Below are positions 1 to 5,614 of a DNA stretch of 27,739 bases, in pieces. The notes under the pieces were generated by a model. It searched no databases, had not been told where the DNA came from, and was given only the letters and a program-made list of their open reading frames with translations. Numbering within the stretch: position 1 is the stretch's first letter; every line of letters begins with the position of its first letter. The stretch is from Treponema sp. UBA3649. Its GTDB lineage: Bacteria; Spirochaetota; Spirochaetia; Treponematales; Treponemataceae. The translations under genes and the position numbers were made by a program. The stretch spans positions 1-27,739 of the forward strand of contig DFKI01000042.1 in assembly GCA_002373325.1 (NCBI GenBank), written 5' to 3'.

Positions 1-587
1 AAAAGTTTAGTATACAAAACCGAAATTCCAAATCCTGCGAAAGTGGTGATAATCCTGTCCAAAACCGTAATCGGAATGCGTCCCAGAATGCTGGATGCGA
101 GAACACCAAGCTGATCCCCTGTAAAAGCGAAGATGATTTTTTCCACGTCAAGGCTTCTCGCGTTCATGTTGTAGGCGAAGAAATTGATAAGTCCAGAGAC
201 CACGCAGCTGCAAAGTGCGGCACAGACACTCGCCGTAAGGATGTAGAGGAAAGTCAGGTTCACGCTCTCTTTAAGCTTCTCCTTTTTGCGAACGAAGAGC
301 CATGTCACAAAAATGATTGCGAATGCGGAAAGTGAATAGAGGTAGACAAAATCCATGGAGCCGTAGACAATCTTCATCTTTATGCAGACAATCGTGACGT
401 TCACGACATAGACGAACATGGACGCGACAGGACCGTAGACAAAAAGGACGGCCATTGCAAAAGTCATGTCAAAGAAAAATGGCACGTGAAGGACATCCTG
501 AAAAAGCGTCTCCGTAAAAAAATCAAGGACGCCCGCGACAATCACCACGAGGCAGATTTTCAAAAGATTCTTTGTTTTTTCGCTCAT
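1..587 (-). CDS. Multi-pass membrane protein, 5' part only (runs off left edge)
   Basis: Reading the minus strand from an ATG at 585-587 gives 195 codons with no stop before the window edge, so only the N-terminal part is present. The start has a GGAGA ribosome site about 8 bases upstream. The product begins MSEKTKNLLKICLVVIVAGV and contains about five strongly hydrophobic segments separated by short charged loops (for example RKKEKLKES near residue 105). A segment near residues 165-190 contains GRIPITVLDRIITTFAGFG. The fold resembles ECF-transporter S-component-like or five-helix sensor membrane domains, which often precede kinase or phosphatase modules. What follows lies outside the window, so transporter versus sensor cannot be decided. 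Membrane location is clear; function is not. Confidence 0.75.
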   Translation of the reverse strand, partial: MSEKTKNLLKICLVVIVAGVLDFFTETLFQDVLHVPFFFDMTFAMAVLFVYGPVASMFVYVVNVTIVCIKMKIVYGSMDFVYLYSLSAFAIIFVTWLFVRKKEKLKESVNLTFLYILTASVCAALCSCVVSGLINFFAYNMNARSLDVEKIIFAFTGDQLGVLASSILGRIPITVLDRIITTFAGFGISVLYTKL

Positions 588-611
588 AGATTTATCTCCA
601 TTGTTTTGTTT

Positions 612-641
612 ATTCTAACACATTCCAACACAAAAAAACAA
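612..641 (-). promoter_or_regulatory. Candidate sigma70 promoter for the membrane protein at 1-587
   Basis: On the minus strand TTGTTT (636-641), an 18-base spacer and TAGAAT (612-617) lie about 25 bases before the start codon. The -10 is good and the -35 weak. It sits downstream of the terminator at 674-720, consistent with an independent transcription unit. Confidence 0.4.
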
Positions 642-673
642 TCCAATAGTTCAGGCAATTTAGGACTTCTGCA

Positions 674-720
674 TAAAAAACTAAAATCCGCCTGAAAAGC
701 ACACTGCACTCCAGACGGAT
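674..720 (-). terminator. Rho-independent terminator after the beta-barrel-like gene
   Basis: On the minus strand ATCCGTCTG (712-720) pairs with CAGGCGGAT (686-694) over nine base pairs, including one G-U, across a 17-base loop. A T-rich run (TTTTAGTTTTTT) follows. The stem starts about 30 bases past the stop at 753. Confidence 0.8.
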
Positions 721-752
721 ATGCATCGTTAAATTATAAACTCTGGAGGAAT

Positions 753-1280
753 TTAGAATTTATAACTTGTTCCAAGCGTAAGGACGAAATCCTCCATTGC
801 ATAAATCTTTTCTTCCTCAGGGAATCCTGGAAGCAGACCGAGCTCAATTTTGAACAGGAATCCTTTGTCCGTCTTTCTGAAATTCGGCTGCCATCCAATC
901 CTGAAATCAGCAATGTCAATAAAGAATCCGTCTGAGCCGTTTACTGAAAAACCAAATCCGTAAGAAACATAGAAATCCCAGAACCAGAATGAGGCAAAGG
1001 GTGTTACCTGGAATGCGGCGCTATGTTTGCCAGCAGCAGCTCCCAGAAAGCTTTGCATGTCCAAAGCAAGGCCAAGTCCTGCATCCCACGCAAGAATGTC
1101 ACTGATTGGAAATCTGTATGCAGCGCGGGCATCAATTCTAAAGGTCATAAGACCAAGTCCAGCATCCGCCTCAACGCGAAGATTGTCAATCCAAGAATCC
1201 CCACCAGAAGATTCATCCTGAGCAAATGCGGCACCAGACATCACGACCAATGCGGCAATCACGGCAATAAGTTTTTTCAT
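753..1280 (-). CDS. Small exported beta-barrel-like outer membrane protein
   Basis: The 175-residue product starts MKKLIAVIAALVVMSGAAFA and has a classic Sec signal peptide with likely cleavage after AFA, leaving a mature chain starting QDESSGG. The mature part has alternating hydrophobic and aromatic strands (VEADAGLGLMTFRIDARAAYRF, FWFWDFYVSYGFGFSVNG) and ends in phenylalanine (GTSYKF). That pattern is typical of small outer-membrane beta-barrels recognised by the BAM complex. AAGGAG lies eight bases before the ATG. Terminators on both sides make it a single-gene unit. No named family is recognised; a porin-like or structural role is only inferred. Confidence 0.8.
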   Translation of the reverse strand: MKKLIAVIAALVVMSGAAFAQDESSGGDSWIDNLRVEADAGLGLMTFRIDARAAYRFPISDILAWDAGLGLALDMQSFLGAAAGKHSAAFQVTPFASFWFWDFYVSYGFGFSVNGSDGFFIDIADFRIGWQPNFRKTDKGFLFKIELGLLPGFPEEEKIYAMEDFVLTLGTSYKF

Positions 1281-1310
1281 AATGCAACTCCTTTTGTATC
1301 TATTTGTCAG

Positions 1311-1342
1311 AAAAAAACACCACGCAGAAATGTGCTGCGTGG
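1311..1342 (-). terminator. Rho-independent terminator after the small lipoprotein gene
   Basis: CCACGCAG (1320-1327) and CTGCGTGG (1335-1342) form a perfect eight-base-pair, GC-rich stem with a seven-base loop. On the minus strand it is followed by TG and seven Ts. It begins 23 bases past the stop at 1366 and lies just upstream of the next gene's ribosome site. Confidence 0.88.
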
Positions 1343-1365
1343 CGAATGTAATTTGTCAAAACACC

Positions 1366-1833
1366 TTATTTTTTAACATATTTATAATCGGACGAATTAT
1401 TTGCCATAACCTCTGCGGGGGAATCCCAAATGTGTATATAAAACATGCCATTTGTGATTGTTACCGAAACTGTTTCCCAGCCTTTTTTATCACCGTTATG
1501 GTCTACTACGGTAAAATCCATCGTTCCATTGGTAAAATCCCCGCTGGTAATTGAATATGTACCATTGTAATCGTTGTCTTTGTAGCCATATGTGTTTTCA
1601 TAGCATTTCCAAGTGTTGTTGGAATAAAAGTAAATTGTTTCACTGCAGTTGGAGTCCTCTGTATAAACAAATGTTGCTAAAGCAGTTTTTCCGCTGCTGC
1701 CACCGTTGCCACTGTTTCCGCCATTTTCACTGCTTCCACTGCTGCCACTATCAGACCCAACGTCGTTGTTGCATGATACGAAGCAAAGTCCAAGAGCCAT
1801 GAGTATTGCAAATACTTTAGCCATCTTTTTCAT
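1366..1833 (-). CDS. Small lipoprotein with Ser/Gly/Asn linker and lipocalin-like domain
   Basis: The 155-residue product has a short charged N-terminus (MKKMAK), a hydrophobic core and Cys21 in a relaxed spirochaetal lipobox (FVSC). This predicts lipidation and membrane anchoring. Residues about 22-50 are a flexible Ser/Gly/Asn-rich tether. The rest is a compact beta-rich domain with W, Y and G positions (NTWKCYENTYGYKDNDYNGTYSI ending in DYKYVKK) reminiscent of small lipocalin-like domains in gut bacterial lipoproteins. AGGAGA precedes the ATG by about six bases. No partner gene or enzymatic motif is visible, so the ligand, if any, is unknown. Confidence 0.75.
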   Translation of the reverse strand: MKKMAKVFAILMALGLCFVSCNNDVGSDSGSSGSSENGGNSGNGGSSGKTALATFVYTEDSNCSETIYFYSNNTWKCYENTYGYKDNDYNGTYSITSGDFTNGTMDFTVVDHNGDKKGWETVSVTITNGMFYIHIWDSPAEVMANNSSDYKYVKK

Positions 1834-1880
1834 AATAATCTCCTATGGAACAGGTTCAAGCCCGTCCCTTTTGTTTTGTT

Positions 1881-1913
1881 ACATCCCCATGCGGGAATGT
1901 TGAGTTCATTATA
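1881..1913 (-). promoter_or_regulatory. Promoter -10 and 5'-terminal hairpin of the lipoprotein gene
   Basis: TATAAT on the minus strand (1908-1913) is a perfect -10. No convincing -35 is seen, and that position is overlapped by the first GTGAG palindrome. Directly downstream, ACATTCCC (1893-1900) pairs with GGGGATGT (1881-1888) around a four-base loop. The transcript would therefore begin with a stable hairpin about 50 bases ahead of the start codon, either a 5'-end stabiliser or a protein-binding site. Confidence 0.5.
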
Positions 1914-1934
1914 TGGGTGGGCGGAAGTAAATTC

Positions 1935-2138
1935 CAGTGAGTTTTACCCACTGAAATTCGGTGAGTTTTCTCACTGTTTTTCGGTGAGTTTTCTCACTGA
2001 TTTTTTGGGGAAAATCCAGACTTTCCCTAAAACAAGGGCTTTCTTTGAAAAACAAGCGAAGGAAGAGGGGCAAAAACACTCCGTTTGACCTCTAAATTCA
2101 GTGAGTTTTCTCACCTTTTTCAATGAGTTTTCTCACTG
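1935..2138. repeat. Cluster of five GTGAG-TTTT-CTCAC palindromes upstream of the Rpn-type gene
   Basis: This gene-free stretch (about 1834-2195) holds five copies of an 18-base palindrome, CAGTGAGTTTTCTCACTG or close variants: 1935-1953 (variant ACCCACTG arm), 1959-1976, 1982-1999, 2099-2115 and 2121-2138. Copies 2 and 3 are 23 bases apart; 4 and 5 are 22 apart. The last copy runs into the sequence that carries the next gene's promoter. A sixth, slightly altered copy lies at 4602-4619. Function is unknown; protein-binding sites or recombination ends are the obvious options. Confidence 0.85.
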
Positions 2139-2154
2139 ATTTTGAAAAAAAAAT

Positions 2155-2184
2155 TTGGAAAAAAGCACAAATTTATATTATATT
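2155..2184 (+). promoter_or_regulatory. Candidate promoter of the Rpn-type gene, giving an almost leaderless mRNA
   Basis: TTGGAA (2155-2160), an 18-base spacer and TATATT (2179-2184) lie so close to the ATG at 2196 that transcription would start only about 3-6 bases before it. No Shine-Dalgarno sequence precedes this ATG. The -35 half belongs to the repeat that recurs at about 4619-4645. Confidence 0.45.
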
Positions 2185-2195
2185 ATCAGTTCAGT

Positions 2196-3002
2196 ATGGA
2201 AGAAAACAAAACCGAAAAAAGAAGGAAAATGCTTCTTGCAAAGATAGAGAAGTTCAGGCTCCTTGACGATGATTTCATGTCGAAGGTCTTTGAGGATGAC
2301 ATTGAGGCGACGGAATTCCTTTTAAGAATCATTCTGCAGCGGGATGATCTTGAGGTGCTGGAGTCAAAAGGCCAGGTTTCCATAAAGAATCTTCTGGGCA
2401 GGTCTGTCAGGCTGGACATAAAGGCGAGGGACAAATCAGGGAAACTGTACAACATTGAGGTTCAGAGGGCGGATGAAGGCGCAGGAGAAAAACGCGCGAG
2501 ATACTACAGCTCCATTTTGGACGCAAACACGCTTTTGCCCGGTCAGGATTTCAAGGAGCTGCCGGAGACCTATGTGATTTTCATCACCGAGCATGACGTG
2601 TTGAAAAACGGAATGCCCTTGTATCACATAAACCGAAAAATTGAGGAAAACGGCATGACATTTTGCGACGAATCGCATATAATATATGTGAACGGAGAAT
2701 ATCGTGCTGAGAACGACATTGGAAGGCTGATGCATGATTTTTCATGTCAGAACCCAGACGAGATGCAGCTGGAGCTTCTTGCCGAAAAGACAAGATATTT
2801 TAAGAGCGACGAAAAGGGAGTGAGGCGTATGTGTAAAATAATGGAAGATTTTGCTGCGGAAGAAAGAGCGGCACAAGCAGAGGAATTTGCAATAGGTATG
2901 CTCAAAATTGGAAAGATGTCATACGCAGAAATTGCCGAAGTCTCAAAGCTTTCCGAGGACAAAGTGAGGGAGCTCGCCGTAAAGATAAAAAACGCGGGCT
3001 AA
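2196..3002 (+). CDS. Rpn-family PD-(D/E)XK nuclease / putative transposase
   Basis: A 268-residue protein of the Rpn/TIGR01784 family, recombination-promoting nucleases often labelled transposases and widespread in Treponema. The N-terminus has the family signature FRLLDDDFMSKVFEDD (residues 20-35), the region of helices that precedes the nuclease core. The core shows Asp74 in VRLDIKA and Glu88-x-Gln90 in YNIEVQ, matching the D...ExQ metal-binding motif. The C-terminus (about 235-268) is a short helix-turn-helix-like segment (MSYAEIAEVSKLSEDKVREL). I chose ATG 2196 because the family signature follows it. The longer reading from TTG 2142 is translated repeat DNA. It is convergent with the ATPase gene across the palindrome at 3014-3100. 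Family assignment is firm; true transposition is not shown. Confidence 0.85.
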   Translation: MEENKTEKRRKMLLAKIEKFRLLDDDFMSKVFEDDIEATEFLLRIILQRDDLEVLESKGQVSIKNLLGRSVRLDIKARDKSGKLYNIEVQRADEGAGEKRARYYSSILDANTLLPGQDFKELPETYVIFITEHDVLKNGMPLYHINRKIEENGMTFCDESHIIYVNGEYRAENDIGRLMHDFSCQNPDEMQLELLAEKTRYFKSDEKGVRRMCKIMEDFAAEERAAQAEEFAIGMLKIGKMSYAEIAEVSKLSEDKVRELAVKIKNAG

Positions 3003-3013
3003 ATTTATTCACG

Positions 3014-3100
3014 ATGATTTTTATGGGAACCTCGAAAATGCGACGTTTAAAAGCCTGCAATTTCAGACTTTTAAACTCGACGGGAATTCGAAAAAATCAT
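3014..3100. repeat. Long imperfect palindrome between convergent genes
   Basis: Outer arms ATGATTTTT (3014-3022) and AAAAATCAT (3092-3100) and inner arms GTTTAAAAG (3045-3053) and CTTTTAAAC (3068-3076) are exact inverted repeats. CTG (3055-3057) and CAG (3064-3066) extend the inner stem. It fills the gap between the stops of the Rpn gene (3002) and the ATPase gene (3140). It could terminate transcription from both sides, though the T-tracts are poor, or be a dispersed extragenic palindromic element. Confidence 0.7.
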
Positions 3101-3139
3101 TGTAAATGAGCTTTTCGAGATGCCCTTATCACATTTGAT

Positions 3140-4492
3140 CTAGACAAAATCCACGACCCTTGCTGCAAGATACAGTGGCAGATTTACCAGCGTATAGGGC
3201 ATTTTCTGCATTGGAGTTACTGCGTGCTCCACCGAATACTCTCCGTCATAAAGCCGCACCGCAAGACTCGCACCGGAGTTTTCTATATAAGAATGGAGGG
3301 ACCGCAAGGTTCCTGTCTTTCCACTTTTTACTTCAATCGGCAGCACGTCGGTATTTTTTACGACAAGGAAATCAATTTCCGCATTTGACTGTTTTTTTTC
3401 CCTCACCCAGAACAAGGGCTTTTCAAGTTTACGGCTCGTCCGGGAAAGCAACTCCTGACCGACAATCTGCTCGGCAAGTTTTCCACTGTAAACATCGCCC
3501 AACGAATCTTCCTTAAAATAAAATCCCGTAATTCCAAGGGCGTGATTCAAAAGACCTGAGTCCAAAAACTGGAGTCTGGGCTTCAATTTCAAATCCGGCA
3601 TAAAAGGCAGCGAAAACTCTGTTACAGGATAACGCAGGTACAAAATCATAGCACGCTCCAATGTACGAAGGGCATTTCCTACCTCCTTGGATTTGTAGCC
3701 GGAATTCCCGAATTTTTCAAAAGTAATGCGGTTGCCTGTCTCCGCCGGAGAAGTTTCTATCACATGGCGGATGATGTTCGTCTCGCCCGTGTTCTTAGCA
3801 TATTTTGTTACGTCATCCTTGAAAGCCGAAAAAAGATTTTCATAGACCGCCGCAACTTCCAAAAAATCCCTGGTCTCCTTGTAGCGTGAAAGAGCTTCCG
3901 GCATTCCACCGACAAAACTGTAGAGTCGAAAAAGCCCGGAAAGTTTTTTGTGTGCAAATGCTGGCGGAGGTGTCTGGCGGTAATATTCAAGAGCCTGATT
4001 TTCTTCCATTGCATCAAGGAATTCCTCGAAGCTAAGGGGAAACATGTAGCGGTACTCAACGCGACCGACCGGAAAACTGATTTTGTGCATGTCCATCATT
4101 ATTTCCAAAAGTGAACCCGCGCTGATTACAAAAAGCTCCGGCATCTCCTCAAAAAAATATCGCATCTGAGACACCGCATTCGCTGAGTTCTGAATCTCGT
4201 CGATGAAAAGAAGCGTCTCCCCTTTGGGCGAAATGTTTTTTTCGAAGCAGATCATCTGAAAAAGCTCCTTTACGCCCAAATCATTTTCAAAAAGCTGCCT
4301 GTCCCCCGCCACATCCATGTTCAAGTAGATGAAAGTCTCAAACTCCGAGGCGAATCTTTTTACGGCAGTAGTTTTTCCCACCTGACGCGCCCCACGCAGG
4401 ACAAGCGGTTTTCTATTCGCGGATGATTTCCATTTTTTAAGCTCGCCGTCAATCTTCCTGTTAAATCCTAAAGTAAGGGCATTTTCACTCAT
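3140..4492 (-). CDS. AAA-type ATPase with DUF4143 and C-terminal nuclease-like domain
   Basis: A 450-residue protein of the AAA_14/DUF4143 family. The Walker A motif is GARQVGKT (residues 34-41) and Walker B is LLFIDE (94-99). A DUF4143 region follows at about 200-360. Near residues 375-396, AEIDFLVV...LPIEVKSG has the D...ExK pattern of a PD-(D/E)XK fold. These ATPases are common, often multi-copy accessory genes in anaerobes; the cellular role is poorly known, and DNA- or toxin-related roles have been suggested. GAGGTGA precedes the ATG by about five bases, and a strong promoter lies in 33-base repeats just upstream. It converges with the Rpn-type gene; both sit between copies of the palindromic leader repeat. 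Confidence 0.88.
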   Translation of the reverse strand: MSENALTLGFNRKIDGELKKWKSSANRKPLVLRGARQVGKTTAVKRFASEFETFIYLNMDVAGDRQLFENDLGVKELFQMICFEKNISPKGETLLFIDEIQNSANAVSQMRYFFEEMPELFVISAGSLLEIMMDMHKISFPVGRVEYRYMFPLSFEEFLDAMEENQALEYYRQTPPPAFAHKKLSGLFRLYSFVGGMPEALSRYKETRDFLEVAAVYENLFSAFKDDVTKYAKNTGETNIIRHVIETSPAETGNRITFEKFGNSGYKSKEVGNALRTLERAMILYLRYPVTEFSLPFMPDLKLKPRLQFLDSGLLNHALGITGFYFKEDSLGDVYSGKLAEQIVGQELLSRTSRKLEKPLFWVREKKQSNAEIDFLVVKNTDVLPIEVKSGKTGTLRSLHSYIENSGASLAVRLYDGEYSVEHAVTPMQKMPYTLVNLPLYLAARVVDFV

Positions 4493-4547
4493 TTTTCACC
4501 TCAAAGTCAGGGCAATTTTATATCAATTTCACCCTAAAGTCAATGCA
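4449..4547 (-). repeat. Three 33-base direct repeats spanning promoter, ribosome site and first codons of the ATPase gene
   Basis: Read on the minus strand, three units start at 4547, 4514 and 4481, exactly 33 bases apart. They open TGCATTGACTTTAGGGTGAA, TGCCCTGACTTTGAGGTGAA and TGCCCTTACTTTAGGATTTA. Unit 1 carries the -35, unit 2 the ribosome site (GAGGTGA) and start codon. Unit 3 lies inside the coding sequence from about the fourth codon. Confidence 0.75.
4515..4543 (-). promoter_or_regulatory. Sigma70 promoter of the AAA/DUF4143 ATPase gene
   Basis: TTGACT (4538-4543), a 17-base spacer and TAAAAT (4515-4520) sit 23 bases before the ATG at 4490-4492. Both hexamers are close to consensus with ideal spacing. 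Confidence 0.75.
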
Positions 4548-4601
4548 ACTTTTACTTTAAGTCCAGTTTCCCCAAAAAAATGACTGCAACAGACAAAAAT
4601 C

Positions 4602-4645
4602 CAGTGAATTTTCTCACTGATTTTGAAAAAAAATTTGGAAAAAAA
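4602..4645. repeat. Second copy of the Rpn-gene leader repeat
   Basis: CAGTGAATTTTCTCACTG (4602-4619) continues as ATTTTG, a run of eight As, TTTGG and seven As. This matches 2121-2166 over about 36 bases, apart from one base in each of the two A-runs. The two copies lie in direct orientation on either side of the Rpn and ATPase genes. No Rpn-type gene follows this copy. Confidence 0.8.
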
Positions 4646-4671
4646 TTGGGAAAAATGTAGACTCTGTGGCT

Positions 4672-5244
4672 CTATATCACGCGGAACATCTGGATAAGCT
4701 CTTTATTGGTTTTCGAATAGACAATATTGTCAAGCAGCCTGAATCCGCAACTTTCATAAAAATGCACAAGTTTTTCGCTGGGTTCACATTCCAAAAACGC
4801 AATTTTTCCACTCGTTAGTGAAACAGCTCTTTCGATTCGTTCCATAGCAATCTTCATTAAATCCAAACCTTTTATGGACGTGGAGTTTTCTGAAAAATTC
4901 CTGCCAAATTGAGCAAGCAGAACAGCAGGTAATCTGAAAGTGTTTGTGTCGGAATCAAGGCTTACAAACCTTTTTATTATCTTTGTCTGGGAAGAATTCA
5001 GGCTTTCTGGTCTGATTGTAAGCATTTTTGTAGCAAGAGTAAAATACCCCAACAAGTCCGTCTGCTCTGAAATATTATAGACTAGATAAGTTGCTGAAGT
5101 GTAAAGTTTTGAGGACTGGCAAGACTTTTCCTTCAAAAAGGCTTCAACATCCTTGTTTTTTGAAATGAAAGAATCTGACAACAAGGCAAAAAGCAACTCA
5201 CCGTCTGTAGACTTTAAAATGTTACTTAGCAAGTTTGTCTGCAT
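4672..5244 (-). CDS. GNAT-fold acetyltransferase, probable toxin of a type II toxin-antitoxin pair
   Basis: A 190-residue GNAT-like protein. Recognisable parts are LPAVLLAQFGRN (about residues 104-115, strand before the acetyl-CoA site), a helix starting GLDLMKIAMERI, then IAFLECEP and VHFYESCGFRLL (about 147-172), the typical GNAT C-terminal strand-helix-strand. The pyrophosphate-binding loop is degenerate (GRNFSENSTSIKG rather than Q/RxxGxG/A), as in several GNAT toxins that acetylate aminoacyl-tRNAs. The start overlaps the end of the upstream 65-codon gene by 23 bases, so the two are translationally linked, a common toxin-antitoxin layout. A metabolic acetyltransferase is the alternative. 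Substrate is unknown. Confidence 0.7.
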   Translation of the reverse strand: MQTNLLSNILKSTDGELLFALLSDSFISKNKDVEAFLKEKSCQSSKLYTSATYLVYNISEQTDLLGYFTLATKMLTIRPESLNSSQTKIIKRFVSLDSDTNTFRLPAVLLAQFGRNFSENSTSIKGLDLMKIAMERIERAVSLTSGKIAFLECEPSEKLVHFYESCGFRLLDNIVYSKTNKELIQMFRVI

Positions 5245-5419
5245 ATTGTTTTCTCAATGCCTCAATCAATTTTTTCGTATCATCATCTGTTGCCATTTCC
5301 ACGCCGGAGGGCTCTATCTTCTGAGGATTTCGAAGAGACTCTTCAAACATCTGCATAAATGCATTTGTCTCTTTTTTTGTCTTAAGAGAAAATGTCTTGT
5401 ATAAACTTGAAGTCGCCAT
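5222..5419 (-). CDS. Small acidic/charged protein, probable antitoxin partner of the GNAT gene
   Basis: A 65-residue protein starting MATSSLYKTFSLKTKKETNA and ending in a basic helix (KLIEALRKQYADKLAK). It looks like an N-terminal beta strand followed by helices. This is compatible with a ribbon-helix-helix-like DNA-binding antitoxin, but the motif is not clear enough to assign. AAAGGAGG lies about six bases before the ATG and a near-consensus promoter just upstream. It is the first gene of the pair and overlaps the GNAT gene. The antitoxin role is inferred from size, order and overlap. Confidence 0.65.
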   Translation of the reverse strand: MATSSLYKTFSLKTKKETNAFMQMFEESLRNPQKIEPSGVEMATDDDTKKLIEALRKQYADKLAK

Positions 5420-5454
5420 ACCTAGCCTCCTTTAAAATAGAATCACTAATTCCG

Positions 5455-5483
5455 ATTATAACATATTCTGAAAGACTTTACAA
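5455..5483 (-). promoter_or_regulatory. Sigma70 promoter of the GNAT/antitoxin pair
   Basis: TTGTAA (5478-5483), a 17-base spacer and a perfect TATAAT (5455-5460) lie 36 bases before the start at 5419. An imperfect AATC...GATT palindrome (5441-5457) overlaps the -10 and could be an autoregulatory operator. Confidence 0.75.
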
Positions 5484-5500
5484 CATGCGGAAAACGCATG
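5484..5500. repeat. CATGCG-N5-CGCATG inverted repeat between divergent promoters
   Basis: A perfect six-base inverted repeat with a GAAAA spacer directly abuts the -35 of the toxin-antitoxin promoter. It lies 28 bases before the -35 of the symporter promoter. Its position and symmetry suit a repressor site for either unit. Confidence 0.55.
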
Positions 5501-5527
5501 ACATTTTTTTCGCCCAGTACCTCCCCC

Positions 5528-5556
5528 TTGCCACAGACATGAATACATGGCATAAT
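5528..5556 (+). promoter_or_regulatory. Promoter of the symporter operon
   Basis: TTGCCA (5528-5533), a 17-base spacer and CATAAT (5551-5556) precede the symporter start by 58 bases on the plus strand, divergent from the toxin-antitoxin promoter. Confidence 0.6.
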
Positions 5557-5614
5557 ATATAGAAGAAAATTGATGCCCCAAAAACAAAACGAGCGGGCAC
5601 ATAAGGAAATCATT

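Noticed and set aside
1023..1376. Plus-strand frames over the beta-barrel-like gene
   Set aside because: Antisense shadows of a gene with signal peptide, ribosome site and terminators on the minus strand.
1935..2138. CRISPR-like array
   Set aside because: Repeats are short, palindromic and irregularly spaced, with no regular spacers and no cas genes.
2142..2195. Upstream TTG start extending the Rpn-type protein by 18 residues
   Set aside because: The extra residues are translated A-rich repeat DNA; the family signature starts after ATG 2196.
5570..5614. Upstream start for the symporter
   Set aside because: It adds a hydrophilic tail without a ribosome site, while ATG 5615 has AAGGA at good spacing.
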